This document shows positions 1 to 12,809 of a stretch of DNA of 64,000 nt, piece by piece. The DNA is taken from the NCBI GenBank assembly GCA_018857735.1, contig JABMCL010000480.1:398501-462500 (forward strand), in the 5' to 3' direction. This stretch comes from Alviniconcha marisindica (taxonomy: Eukaryota > Mollusca > Gastropoda > Provannidae). Positions within the stretch are counted from its first letter, which is position 1, and every line of letters starts with the position of its first letter. The notes beneath the pieces are model-generated. The model had not been told where the DNA came from and ran no database searches. It saw nothing but the letters and a program-made list of their open reading frames with translations. Made by a program: the position numbers and the translations under genes.

Positions 1-176
1 TATGCATGCATATATAATATAAATGCATGCATCTGTGTCTGTGTATGTGTGTTCATGTGTGTATGTGTGCATGCATGTGCATGCATGCAAATGCACACAT
101 ACCTGTGACTATGTAAACTGAAAGAAAAAAAATATTTGTCATTGTGAAAAACCTGGACTGCAAAGTCAAAACCGAC

Positions 177-1137
177 TCACAAGATAATGTCCACAAGAGT
201 TTTGCGGAAATTCTCTCTGTCTTTCTTGGGTTGCTTGAAAGAATCAAGCTGGCCATTCTGCTGAGGTGCACTTTCAATCGGCTTCAGACGTGTGGGCTTC
301 TTCCTCTTGACCGTGTCCCCTGAAGCAAGCAGCAGCAAGCACTGTGTGATTAACTGGTAAATAATCCAACAGCACACTATCGCTTGAACTCATAAGGGCA
401 CGGAGAGACAAATCAATGAGAAATGAATTGACGTTCCATGTCAGAACCTGCCAGGCCATGCATGATGCATCAGGCACATCCCTGTGCGGGCAGCTGATAG
501 GGATGAACAGCACCTTCTACCACGGGGCTTCAGGACTGAAGCATTAACCATTGATGTGATACAATCATCACAAATCTAAGGCTGCTCAGGACCTAAGAAA
601 AATAAAAAGAAAGAAAAATAGAAGAAGAAAAGAGGAAAAGGCACTGTATCAGACACAGCACAGGACTCTGGCTGTGGGTAGAAACTGGTTTTAGCCAAAC
701 ATCATCACAACAAAAAATGGAGTGGGAAAATGGTAACAGTAGTAACTTTTTGTTTGCTTGTTTGTTGTTGTTGTTGTTATTTTGTTTTGTTATGTCCAGT
801 CAGAGGTGGGCAGCAAATTAAAAAAATCAAAAAAAAATCAGAGAAATATGGTTATTAAACATTTTCCTTCATCTTCCAATGTCAAGTTAACAGTGATCAA
901 GGAGTCCACCCCTCTTTTCAGACTACTTTTGCTTGATTTTTTATTACTGCTAGGAGGTCTTAACAGAGGGAGTTTCTACTGTGTACAGTAATTCACAAGC
1001 TACTGGATGATAGAAAACTGACTGATTAATTAAAAAAATAAAAATAAAGGGGGATTTGTATAGCACCCATCTTCCAAATAAGATGGGAGCCCAGAATGCT
1101 TTACAATAACACTAACAACAATAGAATGTGTGCACAA

Positions 1138-1201
<64 letters not shown>

Positions 1202-1251
1202 CACACACACACAACACACACACACACACACACACCACAAACACACATACA

Positions 1252-1339
<88 letters not shown>

Positions 1340-1496
1340 CATGAGGGATGGAGGGACAGACATGGGTGTGAAAGACAAAGAAAAAAACAGTTTAGAAATA
1401 GTTACTGAACTGTGGGTGGTTTTGGAAGAGGAAGAAGAATCAGAGTGGTAAACTGCTCCAAACAGACAGGTGTGATAAAATGATCTTCCATTAAAT

Positions 1497-1555
<59 letters not shown>

Positions 1556-4500
1556 ACAAGAGGGGTGACAATGATACACTTGTCTTTACAATAATTTCTT
1601 TTTGTAAGAGTTGCTGTAAGCACAAGATGGAAAACAACCCGAGACAAAACACTGTCAGTCCCAACAGTGGTGAAAATAACCCCCTCATGTCAGTGTCAAC
1701 TACAGGATCAAGTCCACAGGGACTAATCTGCCAGCCAGCTTGGTCCAAACAACCTGCAGTATCTCAGCCCATGTTGGACCAGTGCCATATCACCAGCAAG
1801 GCTGGTAGGGTTTACACAAAGAGGTCAAGACACTAGCTATGGATAGCTGCCAAAATCAAATCACAGGCCTCAACTTATGGGGGCTATTGTAAGTGCGTAG
1901 GGTGTTTTGGCTAAGAAGTCTGTTTTGCAAGGAGCATGCAATCACAGTGGGAGTGTTGTATTTCGCAAGTAACAGTTCTGTAATCACACAGACCATAACG
2001 TTTTTAGACACTGTAGCTAGAGAATGCTGCACATAATTATTAATGCATTTCGCAACCTTTGGTGCAAAAAGCTCAAGCCCATTACTCAGATCCATGCTTT
2101 TAAACTTCTTGATAAGAGTAAATTTGCTGCATATAAACAAATTTAGATATGGGGAAATAAAGCAAATAAAACTGAATCTCTCAAAACAAAATATTGCTGA
2201 GAAATAACATGCTGTTGCTACAATAATAATAATAATGGAAATTTGTAAAGCACCTACCCTGTGGCTCAAAACACTGAACAAAGATAATATCACACACATA
2301 CTGTACATCAAGATGGAAAATGTTATCAGGAATTTAACAAAAAGCTAACACATAATGTAGACATCAACACGAGTTCAAGCAAAACTATGTGCAAGATGTG
2401 CGTGCACACACACACACACACACACACACCTCAATACGCCAATGAGTATTAACCAGATCGCCACATTTTGTGCTGTGTCTGGTTGCCATTCAGATAAGCC
2501 ACATAACCACTCTGGGATCAAGAAGCTGAGTAACATAACCTAGCATAATATCAGCAGCTGCCTTGATGTACATCCTAGTATTGACTGTCAAGTAAACTGC
2601 TCCGGTAACATATCTTTCACCCAGTCTAATGATGTTCATATCTAATAAATTAAAATGGTTGAGAAAAGGGGAAAAATACAGAAGGAAAGAAAAGCAAATG
2701 CACAAAAGGAAATGGGGGGGGGGGGGGAGAGAGAGAAAGAGAAAAAAAGACAAGAAAGAAAAACCATCCACGATGTGGCCACCCGTAATTTACTTGGAAG
2801 ACCCATCTTCCAATTTATAATAGTGATAATCGAAACTTCTCAAGTGCCTACCCTGTGGCTCACAACACTGAACAATATAAACATAACAGAATATACAGAA
2901 TATACATTGTAATAAAGATAGTTATGAAATTAACTCACAACTAACAAATGATGTAACATTGTTTCAAACATAACTGACTATATGACACCCCCCCCCCCCC
3001 CCCCCAGTCCCCACCCCCTACACACACACACACACACACAATCCCCCTACACACCCACCCAAGAAAGATGAAGAAGAAACATAACTTTACTGTTTCTATT
3101 AAACATAAATGCCTCATAAATATATAATCAAGCAACAGCAACAAACAAGTTCTATAACTTGTAAACCTTTTTCCTTCTCTCTTTTGCATTCCATTCATAA
3201 AAAATACTTTCAGAAACTATTTTTTTTCAAAAGGAGATGCCTCTTTCTTACCATCATTCTGACAATCTGAGGCTTTTTTTTAACTATGTTATTATTTTAC
3301 AAAATATTTTCAGACCAGGTACCTACAAGTAAACAAGCTGACATTTGTTTCTTTAAAAAAAAAATTAAAAATTTAAAAAAATCCTTTCACATTGGTTTAC
3401 TATGGAACAAGTGCTAGATACACGTCAACATCTAGTTTCACCTTGCAAGTCGCTGTCATGCCCCCAAACCTGCACATAATGCATCAACACTTACTTGCTG
3501 TGAGCTCCCCAATGAGGTCGATGGTGTTTGGCTGCTCCTCATCAGTTTGGCCAGACAAAATAAAGGCAGGTGGGTTGTCTTGCCATGAAGGTTTGCTGCG
3601 TTTGGAAGGCAGGACTGGCAAGAAGCGGATTGGGTCATCCGTACCCTTCCCTTTGCTACCACTCGCTCCCCCCAACCGGGGAGTCTGCTGTAAAGACATC
3701 AGCAACCGCAGTCAGAACTGAGGTACAGTCAAAATGAGGAATTTTGACCCCCACCCTCTTCCTCCACCTCACCCCCTACCCCAGAAATAAAAACTTTAAT
3801 ATTATTCAGTATTCGTCATAAAAAAGAGCAACAGACCAATCCACTCTGCAAGTCCTTCCTCAAGCCTGGCAAATAAATGGATTTTTTGTTTTGTTTTTGC
3901 CAGACTTAGCCTCATTAACAATATATAAGCCATGATTGGCTGGGAGGTGTTTCCTGCACTTTCTAACTGACAGAATGAAGTGGTCTACTAAAGTACTATG
4001 TTCAGACAACTCACATCTAAGGGCAAAACTGAAGAAAATGTGCACCAGATCTTCTTAAAGCATGTAGCAACCATTCCATTTAACTACAGAGGAGAATAAT
4101 TTAAAAACCACAATTTGCTGTTTGTTTCTGACACATGTTTAGCTATGAAACAATGCCAAGGTCATCTAACCTGGTATAAATCTGAAGACTCCATGCAAGG
4201 TAATAATGGTGCAAAATATAAAAGACCTTACTTAAACAGCATCAAAGACAAAGCCAATGTTAATTAAGTTATTGTCAAATCAGAAAATATATTATCTCCC
4301 TTCAGTAATGCAAAACTCACAAATACTGGTATGTTTATGATCTAGTTGATGTAAACAACAATTACAAACAGTTTCAAATGAATCAGATACGAACACAAAT
4401 TGTTTAGTTGAAACTGTTTGAAACTGCCCTGACTTTGAAATATGGTCATGGTCATTGAAAGTAAAATGAACATAGAATGCTCAGTGAGTGCACATAGTAC

Positions 4501-6006
4501 TACCGTCATGCAATTTTTAACATTTATTACATTTAAACACTCAACTGGAAAGCCAACACAAACTAATGTTTTTCCATGCAACTCAAAAACTGAACACATT
4601 TATCAGAATGAATAAAATACTGGCTACATCCTCAATTAACTTAGAATGTTTTCACATCAATGTTCTGCTCCTGTTCTAAAATAATATGAGCTCTTTAAAA
4701 TTGTTACATCATCTTTTAAAACAAACAAAACCCTAAAAATTATACACTGTATAAAATACATATAAATTATATATAGCAAGTAAGCAAGAACTAGTTTTGA
4801 CATAAATACCCAAAATAGCAACTGAAATATCCTTTCACTGGGTTAGAATATATGCTTAATGTCACTCCGAGAGAATATCAATTCACTCAAAAGATTTCAG
4901 CCCTGTCTACTGAGATTGGGAACTTCAAAAAGTTATTTTCCTTTCATTTTTTGTTGAGAAAGACAGGTGGCATCAGACAATAAATTCTTACACATTTGCC
5001 TTTTTTCAGATTAATCAGTCAATAAGAACATGTCCTGTCTGACCTTGAAAACAATTTCAGTCACATCTTGCTTGAAGTCTGACTTTCTATCTTAATTCAA
5101 AAGAAAAAACTGATACCCAATTTGCCTTACATTAGGAGAACACTGTCATCTTATTTTCTTTCTAAAGACAAGCAATTCATAAAACGGAATTCACTTTAAG
5201 TTAAACATTCCCATTCTTCTTAAGAAAAATAAGCATATATTTCATAATAAAACTCATATATAAACACACACATATTATACATATTCTCTCTCTCCCCCTC
5301 TCAATCAACTGTTTATTTGTACTTATAATATCTGTTTATGGTATAGTCATGCAAGGACTGGCTGTTACATAGGTCCAAATGGACCCAACGCTACTATCCT
5401 TGAGTATTAAAGTTATTTAGTTTGAGTTTCAGTTCCCTCTCTCTCTCTCTCTCTCAAAAGATCTCAAACTGAAATATAATAACAAGAAAAATGAAACATA
5501 AAACAGCTGGGGTTGAAATGCAATTCTCTGGTTCCTAGGACAGGTTAAAAATCAGCCAGCCAAGCCCATTGGGCAAGTCATAATTTTGCCTTCTGGTATA
5601 ACAGTTTCTCTGAATCTGTCAAATGTTTCCATCATCAATGAAGAAATAATCTGAATAACGTAATCTGCAATGCAGATTTGACTGATGGAAAAAATCTCAG
5701 TTTTATGGTGATTCCTGCAGGCTAGCAGATTTTTATATTCACTGGCCTGACACTCTAGTGGAAAATGTTAAATTTCACAGGCCTAAAACAAAACAAAACA
5801 AATCCAGCTCTTATCAGTAAAAAGCAAAAATTGGTATAAAAACATCAGCATATAACATTAACAAACAAACTAAATGAAATGTAACATTTCAAGCAAAAGT
5901 CAAAACTAACAACTCAATAAATAATATGTACATGCAAATTTCATGCTAAACTGTGGATCCTTACCATCAAAGCATGCCCACACAGACACAGAGATACACA
6001 CGCATG

Positions 6007-6105
<99 letters not shown>

Positions 6106-7102
6106 TTTTCATCATATTTCACATTTGTTACACTGTTCTACACCTATAGAATATAAAATCAGCTCCTGGACCATTACTGTCATGACAGAAAGGATAGCTC
6201 AAAGACTAGGAATGGTTTTTAATTTTATTGCTAATTCAAAAAACAAAAACATCAACTTGAAATTGTATAGTAAGTGTAAAACCACAACCTAGAGCGCCAG
6301 GACAAATAAAAAGAAGATGAACAGTTTCAAAATCACCCCCCACCACCCCCACCCCTGCTTTCTTAAAAAAAGAAAATGATGAGGTGTGCCACCATAAAAA
6401 TCCTAAATTTCAAGAAGCAACTATTAAAAAGGCTTATGGCTTTCAAATTTAGGCCTGATGATAGTGATGATGATCATGTTATCTCAGGACATGGTCTCAC
6501 ATTTGGAATCCCTCACATTAATAATATGCTAGCGATAGGTCTTTCCTTCTTTGTTAGGATAATGTAAATACCTCAATCACTGAAGAATTAGCCCTACTAG
6601 TACTAAATTAAAAACTGGTTATATTGTTAACTGGACACAGACTAAAAGATCTTTCAGTTTAACATATGTATATGATCATTTTGCATGTGTCTGTAGACAT
6701 ATGAGGGATCTCATTTTGTAGTCTCATCTGAGGGACTTTCTCATCAAAAAGATTGTACTGTAATGGTTGAACACAATTTCATGAAACAATGACTGCCTCA
6801 ATAACTGCAGATTTGTCATCCAAAGGACTGTACTGTAAAAGTTTAACCCACTTCCATGAAACAATGACTGACTTCACTAACTGCAGATTAGCAATAACAT
6901 GTTATTGTTACTTTTTAAAAATGTGTTTTCATGAAATTTTGTATTGTCTAATTGAAATAATTAACTGTTAATTCTTCTGCTTGTGGTACAGTTAAAAACT
7001 GGTTTTTTAAAAAAATCCAAAAAAAAAATTATTTAAAAAAATCATTGATCTCGACTGTGATCTGGCTTGACCTCAGTAGAAAGAAGACAAAATCAGCAAC
7101 TG

Positions 7103-7161
<59 letters not shown>

Positions 7162-7495
7162 CAGAGAGAGACAGAGAGAGACAGAGAGACCTGTCCACTT
7201 CCAACGCGAAACGTCTGCATAATCACTGCAGCTCATCCAAACAGTAGCTACATTTCTTCGACGTGTTCGAGCATTGCAAACACAATACTCATTTGTAACA
7301 CACTCCACAAAAGACACAATGCCACTGAGTAACAGTAAGACTCTCTCTGTAAAAGTAGCAATCGGATAAATAATGTATCCGCACACAACCTGTAGACCTA
7401 GTGCACGAATTTTTAAAAAATCACAAGAACTGCTAACGAAAGTAAAACCATAACTTTAACAAACAAAAAAAGACGCATACCTTTACTTCAGCCAT
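177..7495 (-). CDS. Unidentified small lysine-rich protein, three coding exons
   Basis: Coding exons on the minus strand are 7481-7495, 3495-3687 and 177-319, with phases 0/0 and 1/1 and canonical GT donors (GTATGC, GTAAGT) and CAG acceptors. They total 351 nt, giving 116 residues and a TGA stop. The protein opens MAEVK, has a Gly/Ser/Lys stretch, a central segment containing FLPVLPSKRSKPSWQDNPP, an acidic patch, then a basic cluster (VKRKKPTRLKP) and a C-terminal FRKTLVDIIL. I see no signal peptide, membrane segment or catalytic motif. The basic cluster could be a nuclear localisation signal (inference). I do not recognise the family and assign no function. The start rests on the ATG just before a good donor and on its position facing COA1 across a shared promoter. 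The five-codon first exon is the weakest part; the two larger exons are well supported by splice sites and open phase. Confidence 0.6.
1030..1110 (-). repeat. LINE-type 3' tail remnant
   Basis: In reverse complement this reads as a retroelement 3' end, with an AGCATTCTGGGC-like block and a short A/T tail close to a CTTTACA box. Similar ends recur near 2223, 2815, 10395, 36885 and 49400. Assignment is by resemblance between copies inside the window. Confidence 0.35.
1141..1336. repeat. (CA)n microsatellite, interrupted
   Basis: Almost pure CA dinucleotide for about 195 bp, interrupted around 1200-1255. The open frames across it are repeat artefacts. Confidence 0.98.
1498..1552. repeat. (TG)n microsatellite
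   Basis: Pure TG repeat of about 55 bp, 160 bp from the (CA)n tract and in opposite dinucleotide orientation. The two could pair as a hairpin in a transcript (inference). Confidence 0.97.
2223..2290 (-). repeat. Dispersed LINE-type 3' tail, copy A
   Basis: The block with CACCTACCCTGTGGCTCAAA is near-identical to the block at 2815-2880 (CCTACCCTGTGGCTCACA). Both are next to short trinucleotide-like AAT runs, as expected of retroelement 3' ends inserted on the minus strand. Confidence 0.45.
2815..2880 (-). repeat. Dispersed LINE-type 3' tail, copy B
   Basis: Second copy of the block described at 2223-2290. It shares the CCTACCCTGTGGCTCA core and the ACACTGAACAA end. Confidence 0.45.
6009..6098. 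repeat. (CA)n microsatellite
   Basis: About 90 bp of CA repeat with one ATAA interruption near 6048. Confidence 0.97.
6742..6893. repeat. Two-copy tandem duplication of about 80 bp
   Basis: Two diverged units share TTCATGAAACAATGACTG-like cores (about 6778 and 6853) and AACTGCAGAT ends. This is intronic sequence with no coding value. Confidence 0.6.
7108..7190. repeat. (AG)n / (AGAGAC)n microsatellite
   Basis: Purine-rich AG repeat grading into AGAGAC units, about 300 bp from the shared promoter. Confidence 0.95.
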
Positions 7496-7903
7496 CTGCC
7501 TCACTGATCCCGCATTGGACCGCTGTTTTTGACACAACCGTGGATATGTGACAGCTACAACTAACTAAGGCACTAAATGAAAGTATCTGTACATAGAGTG
7601 CCAAGCAGTGAGCGTCGGCCAGCAACAATATGGCGGCGCTTTGGTTGTCGTTGCTAAGCGCTTCTCGTTTTGGCGAGATTTCCTATAGCAGTTCAATCTT
7701 CAACATCGGGATCAAAAATAAAAAATAAAATGGCTATGCTCTCTAACATCTGCTCAACACTGGGACTGAGCTGTTAATCATTATTTTTTCTAAGAGAAAA
7801 TAGTTTTGATATCAACCAGCGGAAACAACCGAAAGCTACCGGGCTACCGGAGATTTGCCAAGGGTAGCTCACTCTCCTTCAGCTTTCGTTTCAATAACAC
7901 GAG
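7496..7903. promoter_or_regulatory. Bidirectional promoter region between the small gene and COA1
   Basis: The two start codons point away from each other across 408 bp. The interval contains CAATATGGCGGCGCT at about 7626, matching the YY1-type AANATGGCGGC element common near metazoan transcription starts. I see no convincing TATA box. The ATG inside that element opens a 33-codon frame ending before the COA1 start and out of frame with it, so it could act as an upstream ORF if transcription starts further upstream. Promoter function is inferred from geometry and the motif. Confidence 0.55.
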
Positions 7904-10900
7904 ATGTCAACAGCTACACTGACCAAGATAGCAGTTTTTGGATCTATTGCATCGGTGGCTGGAGCAGCATTTTTAACCAACAGAATTCATGGTACAAAAT
8001 GAGTGTTGTGGGTATGACTGTTGTGCTTTTAACTTCTGGAATGTAGCTGGTGACTTTCTGTCTAGCGCTGAAACTTTTGTTTCTTCTGCAGTACGTACGG
8101 TATTAGTATTCTGTGTTCAACTTTAACAGTTTGAATATTCTGACCTTTTTAAAGCACGCTGGGTTAGTTTGATGTTTCCATAATCAACCAAACTCTGACG
8201 GAAACTACAGGGCCTTCTTTTTTCTGCTGCGCAGTCACCCGTAAGTGACAGTAATGGTCAGAATACTGACCGATGGTCATTACCGGAATAAGAGAACTTA
8301 GAGGAGTACATAATGGATCCAGAAATGAACAATTGGTCGTATCTAAAGGACTTTTTGTAGAGTCGGCGCACAGTTTGACTCCAAAAAAAAAAAGAGAAAA
8401 AAAGAAGAGCTCAGGGTAGTCCTCTGAGCAAAGCATAGCACACTTTATTAACACCATTTTACTCTCTACAGATCCCTCAACAGTGCAATGTTTCATTGTT
8501 TGCCAAACAGTTCCTGTTTAACTAATGGATGGTGGCTTTCTGTGTCAAAGAAGAAGAACAGTCACCCATCCATGTGGTTGCCATGCTCAGCCTTTGGCTT
8601 TTTAGAGGAATGTTCTGACTCAGCACCATGAACTCTCATCCTTCCCAGTAAACATACATGCTGACCCAGCATAGGCATATAAAGAGAATGATTTGGGCTG
8701 CACCATACATAGCCCACACTGGCTTCTCACATTTTCAGTACTGTACACACACCAAAAATCTGAAGCTGTGGTACTGTGGCCTGTATCACTATCACTAGTA
8801 TCAGTATCAGCATGAATCCATGATACTAACCTGGTACTATTTCACTGGTACTTGATGGGTATTATACTTATAGTTCCTAAAATTCCTTTGTTCACCATAA
8901 TGTTCTGTGGATTAAAAGACAATTTAACTAATTAATTCAAATTACTAAAACAGTAAAAGCTGATTATGTCTACTTTCAAAATTGTCCAACTTGTAGTTGG
9001 GTTAGAGACTGGTTTAAAAGATGACTGAATCTGATCATGATTAGGCCTGTCCTTCCATCCATCCCTTCAGTGCAGATCTGAAGGCAGGCAGAGTCACAGC
9101 TAAAGAAGCATGTACTGTTTCAAATTCATGGGACATATATTTGTGTGAGCAAGTGCTCTTTGTATAGGTTTTTACAGTAATCCCGCCCCGGTTAACAAAT
9201 CTACGCAATTTCATTACTGTACTGTTAGTAACCCAGGAACCGGAGCAGACAACGCTTTTGTTTTGAAGCGCTGTGTGTTGCGTAACACCACTTGGCCTTC
9301 ACACAGCCGACTGGCGATAGCCGCTGGTGCGCGCCAGTTTCAAATCTGTTTTCTCCCTTTCTCCCTTAATATTTTGACCGCTTAATTGTTTACCTACTCT
9401 TTGTTTACCTAGTCCTTTTTATACACCATGTGTAATATAATTTGGCATCTTAGAATGTTTATTTAGATCTTATTTAGACGCAGGATTGAGCTTAATCAGT
9501 AGCCGATGCCTCTCTAGGTCCATTCTTTTTATAGCCGTCGTCTGCATGGCGCGTTCTCTGTTTAGTACTAGTGAATAGTAGAGAGTCTGTTTTTCGTTGT
9601 ATTGCTGATTAAATAATCTGTGTCGATCATAGTCGTATAGTATTTTGCTTAGCTGACTTCATGTTTAGTGTTTATTTTGGGTTGAAATTAACTTATTAAG
9701 TATTGTGTACTGTAGAAGCTAAGTTGTATTGTTTTAGTGCTAGTCTTTAGTGTGTCTTGCTTCTCTTACAGAACGTTGTATTGTAATTGTTATGTACCAT
9801 TTTAACTGTGGGAGCGTGCACTTTATTCTGATGTAAGTTTTAGTAACATTAATATTTTGTACATTGTTTTAGTTGTGATTTAGTCGTTCGAATCTGTTTA
9901 TAGACAGGCGCAAGCCATGCTTCTCACTCTTGTGTAAATAAAATGAGTCATATGTGTACATTTTGTTTATACGGTTTAAAAGATTGTAACTGTAGCTTTT
10001 ATTTGATGTTTTTCATGTTTTAATTAGTTTAGTTATTGTTGAGGAAACTGTATTTGTGCGGCCAAGGAAACACAATTGTCAGCCATTTTGTGGTCCAGAG
10101 GGCCGATTTCATTGTAGCGATAGTGTGTGTTCCTTGCAGCCCACGCCGTTCTCTTATCTATGTGTGCACGTGAGGATTTTGGGGGTGCTGAAAATTGTCT
10201 GCTGCTATAGAATAAAACCTGATTGCTGCCGTACGCCTGCTGTGGTCTCCATTTTTACTGACTCCGCTGCCTGTGTCGTGTCCTTCTACACTCCACCACT
10301 CCATTACATTTGTTACAATACATCTAGCAATACAGTCTGTTTTTAATGCATGTATTTCTTAGCTATGTCTGATATGTGAAGCTGTACTGTGCATGGAGCT
10401 CATTATTAGAAGTGGGACAGGAGCATTATAAATACAATTTATTATTATCATTATTATGATAAAGTGATAGACTACTACTACTAGAGATATTTATTACAGC
10501 TGCAAACTTTTGTTAGAAGAAAAAAACAAAAGGGAACTATTATACATGACGATGTACTGTATGTGCATGTATGTGATGAAAACTGTTTTTTCCAAGTTCA
10601 GGCTGAGTACATGTATAGCTGAACTTCTTGTCACGCTTTGTATTATCCATGTGTACTCTCCAGAAAATCTTGAAAGGGAAGAATACCACAGAAAACCTGT
10701 GGCCATGCTGCGTAAATATAAGCCTGCCGTTGAGCTTCTTGGCCACCCAATCAGGACATCTCACATGGACCTGGGTGACGTGGAAAAAAACAGAGTTGAT
10801 GGCTTGATAGCAAAGGTAATGAATGCTCTTTTACTTCATGTGACTTTAAGTAATTTCTGTTTCCTAAGGGATTGAATACTTTTTCCTTCAGCCCTGCCTG

Positions 10901-10966
10901 CCGCTGCCTATGCATGCACTCATGCTACTTCTTCCACACCCACCCTGAAAACACACACATGTGCAA

Positions 10967-11030
<64 letters not shown>

Positions 11031-11032
11031 CA

Positions 11033-11090
<58 letters not shown>

Positions 11091-11979
11091 TCTTTCATTG
11101 TTTCTCACATTGTCCTTTCAATAAAATGGATGGATCCTTAAAAAATAAGCAAAACAAAACAAAACAAAGTAGGTAAGAGAGACACAAATAAGAAGACATT
11201 TTTAAATAGCTACACTCTTCCTAGGATACAACTGCTTTGATTTTTTTCTCTTATGTTTTTAATACTTTAATTCCTTGTTTTTTTGAACAGTTGGCTATTC
11301 CTGTCAGGGGCCCAAAGGACAAAGGCACACTTTATGTGTGGGCAAGTCGAGAGAAACCAGGAGACAGGTTAGTTAAGTTAATCTGTTAATCATTAATGCT
11401 TGGAAACTGTCACTGTGTTTGTGTGGGGTGTTCAGGGGGGTGTTTTGAGCCTATTTAAATCTGGTTCAGCTCCAGTTTATTTTATTTTTTTAGAGAGCCG
11501 ATTTGGCCTAGCGGTAAGGCGGTAGGCTGGTAAACGGAAGGACCTCGGTTCAGTACCGCTTCGGTTCTCCTTTCTCTTCAAAAATTGTGGTTTGTGGACA
11601 CTGTCTTGTGACTTTGTCTCTAACAATTAATGAAACATTAAAATGGCTCTCATCGCTGCCCATCTTAATGCAGGTCATTCTGGTGGTGACAGTGTAACGA
11701 TAGGTATATAGTATACAGGCTCTCCCTCTTCCCCCACCTCCATCCCCCCATTCTCCCCGTCCCTAATAAGCCTTATGGTTTCTGTGGACGTTAAGCACCA
11801 TGTTTACTTACTGACTTACCAGTTTATTTTTTTCCCTTTTATTCAAATGAATCTATTTTTTTAATTACAGTTGGGAAATCAGCCGACTGGACTTGGAGGT
11901 GGGTAAGGAGAAGAACAGATTTACATTCCATAAAACAGAGAACTGGGTGGAATTCCCACCTGTCAAAGCAAAAACGTAA
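7904..11979 (+). CDS. COA1: COA1-like cytochrome c oxidase assembly factor
   Basis: Coding exons are 7904-7991, 10664-10815, 11291-11367 and 11871-11979, 426 nt in all, encoding 141 residues plus TAA. Phases match at every junction and all introns are GT-AG. In the known family (COA1/MITRAC15, Coa1/Tim21 fold) the protein sits in the mitochondrial inner membrane and helps early cytochrome c oxidase assembly and TIM23-linked biogenesis. Seen here are a short N-terminus, one hydrophobic segment (about residues 9-25, IAVFGSIASVAGAAF), a helical region, then IPVRGPKDKGTLYVW and WEISRLDLEV, which are the family's diagnostic beta-strand core. Length is close to the usual 140-150 residues. The start is the first ATG in frame with the membrane segment. 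An AATAAA follows 174 nt after the stop. Introns 1 and 3 contain retroelement debris. Confidence 0.87.
9987..10318 (+). repeat. Possible solo-LTR-like segment in COA1 intron 1
   Basis: The segment begins TGTAACTG and ends TTTGTTACA, giving short TG..CA inverted ends. It has an AATAAA-type signal near 10210 followed by a CTG-rich tail, as in an LTR. I found no clear target-site duplication, so the boundaries and identity are tentative. Confidence 0.25.
10395..10476 (+). repeat. LINE-type 3' tail
   Basis: GAGCATTATAAATACAATTT followed by TTATTATCATTATTA resembles the 3' ends at 13930-14025 and 36885-36958, where a GAGC..TATA block precedes a TTA-repeat tail. Confidence 0.45.
10970..11087. repeat. 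(CA)n microsatellite
   Basis: About 118 bp of CA repeat with one TCACC interruption, in COA1 intron 2. Confidence 0.97.
11493..11820 (+). repeat. tRNA-derived SINE, family 1
   Basis: The head is tRNA-like. GAGCCGA at the 5' side can pair with TCGGTTC at the 3' side, there is an A-box-like stretch (TTGGCCTAGCGGTAAGGC), and the B box is GGTTCAGTACC. A unique body of about 230 bp follows, ending in a TTACTTACTGACTTA tail. A related body (CTTCAA..TATGG..CTGTCTTGTGAC) recurs at 51437-51700. This indicates a Pol III retroposon, not a functional tRNA: the T stem is mismatched. Confidence 0.72.
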
Positions 11980-12152
11980 CATTTATTATTTAAATATTGA
12001 GGTGCAAGTTTTTGTTTGCATGTAACTTTGTAACTATGTGCATAGTTTTGTTGTTTAATGCCAGATTTTATCTTACTGTGGCATTTCAGGTTTTATGGTT
12101 ATGCAGTGTGTAGTAGCAATTACTCATGATGTTGAAAAGAAGCTTTCTGTGT

Positions 12153-12158
12153 AATAAA
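12153..12158 (+). terminator. COA1 polyadenylation signal
   Basis: Canonical AATAAA 174 nt after the COA1 stop codon, with no closer alternative seen on this strand. Confidence 0.6.
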
Positions 12159-12534
12159 CCTCAAAAAGTCAAATCAATTGAACACATTTATTTTTGAAGC
12201 AAAATCTCATGCTTAAAGTTAATGAAAATTGTCAACAACCTTGTAATCTTGTGCAAGAACTTTTTGTTTTGTTTTAGGGTAGATAAAAACAACAGTAACA
12301 GAACCACTCCACTGTGTTAAAAAAATGTGGTTTTCTTAAAACCTTTCTCAATGAACTGCGACAGAAGTCATTTCTCTCATCCCTACTTCTCTCACTAAAG
12401 AATGCCTTTCCAATCTGCTGCCTCTTATCACAAGAATAGTAAACAGCTCTCTCTGTTCTGGAGTCGTCCCACCTCAGTTCAAGCAGGCCGTAGTAACCCC
12501 TCTGTTAAAGAAACCTGCACTGGATCCGAATGAC

Positions 12535-12786
12535 TTGAAGAATTTTCAACCCGTGTCAAATCTGCCCTTCATCTCCAAAATCCTGGAAAAGGTAGTTTTA
12601 ACACAACTGCAGAAACATCTGTCAGAAAACGATCTGCTTGAAACCAGGCAGTCTATATACGGAAAGAACCACAGTACAGAGACAGCTCTACTTAGCGTTG
12701 TTGATGGTCTTCTCAGAAATTCTGATGACAGACTGGTCTCAGTGCTGGCTTTGCTAGACCTCAGTGCAGCATTTGACATGCTCTTC
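12535..12786 (+). pseudogene. LINE reverse transcriptase fragment, N-terminal half to motif A
   Basis: An open stretch encoding the fingers/palm start of a non-LTR reverse transcriptase, ending just after the motif A aspartate context SAAFD. It is joined abruptly to unrelated downstream codons by an internal deletion. Confidence 0.8.
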
Positions 12787-12809
12787 CCGTTGCATCTACC
12801 TCCCGCCTT

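Larger units (their letters stand above)
320..3494 (-). other. Intron 2 of the small unidentified gene
   Basis: This intron holds low-complexity and repeat DNA only: a long interrupted (CA)n tract, a (TG)n tract and three LINE-type 3' tails (near 1030-1110, 2223-2290 and 2815-2880). I see no further coding exon that would keep phase. Confidence 0.5.
3688..7480 (-). other. Intron 1 of the small unidentified gene
   Basis: AT-rich sequence without recognisable exons. It contains a (CA)n tract (about 6009-6098), a direct duplication (about 6742-6893) and an (AG)n tract (about 7108-7190). Confidence 0.45.

Noticed and set aside
1096..1451. Open frames of His-Thr or Cys-Val repeats over CA/TG tracts (also at 5906, 10888, 39529, 58463 and 63771)
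   Set aside because: They are translations of dinucleotide repeats, open in several frames and on both strands, with no flanking coding signals.
11495..11570. Possible functional tRNA gene
   Set aside because: The T stem is mismatched and a long SINE body with a repeat tail follows, with a second degraded copy elsewhere. It is a tRNA-derived retroposon.
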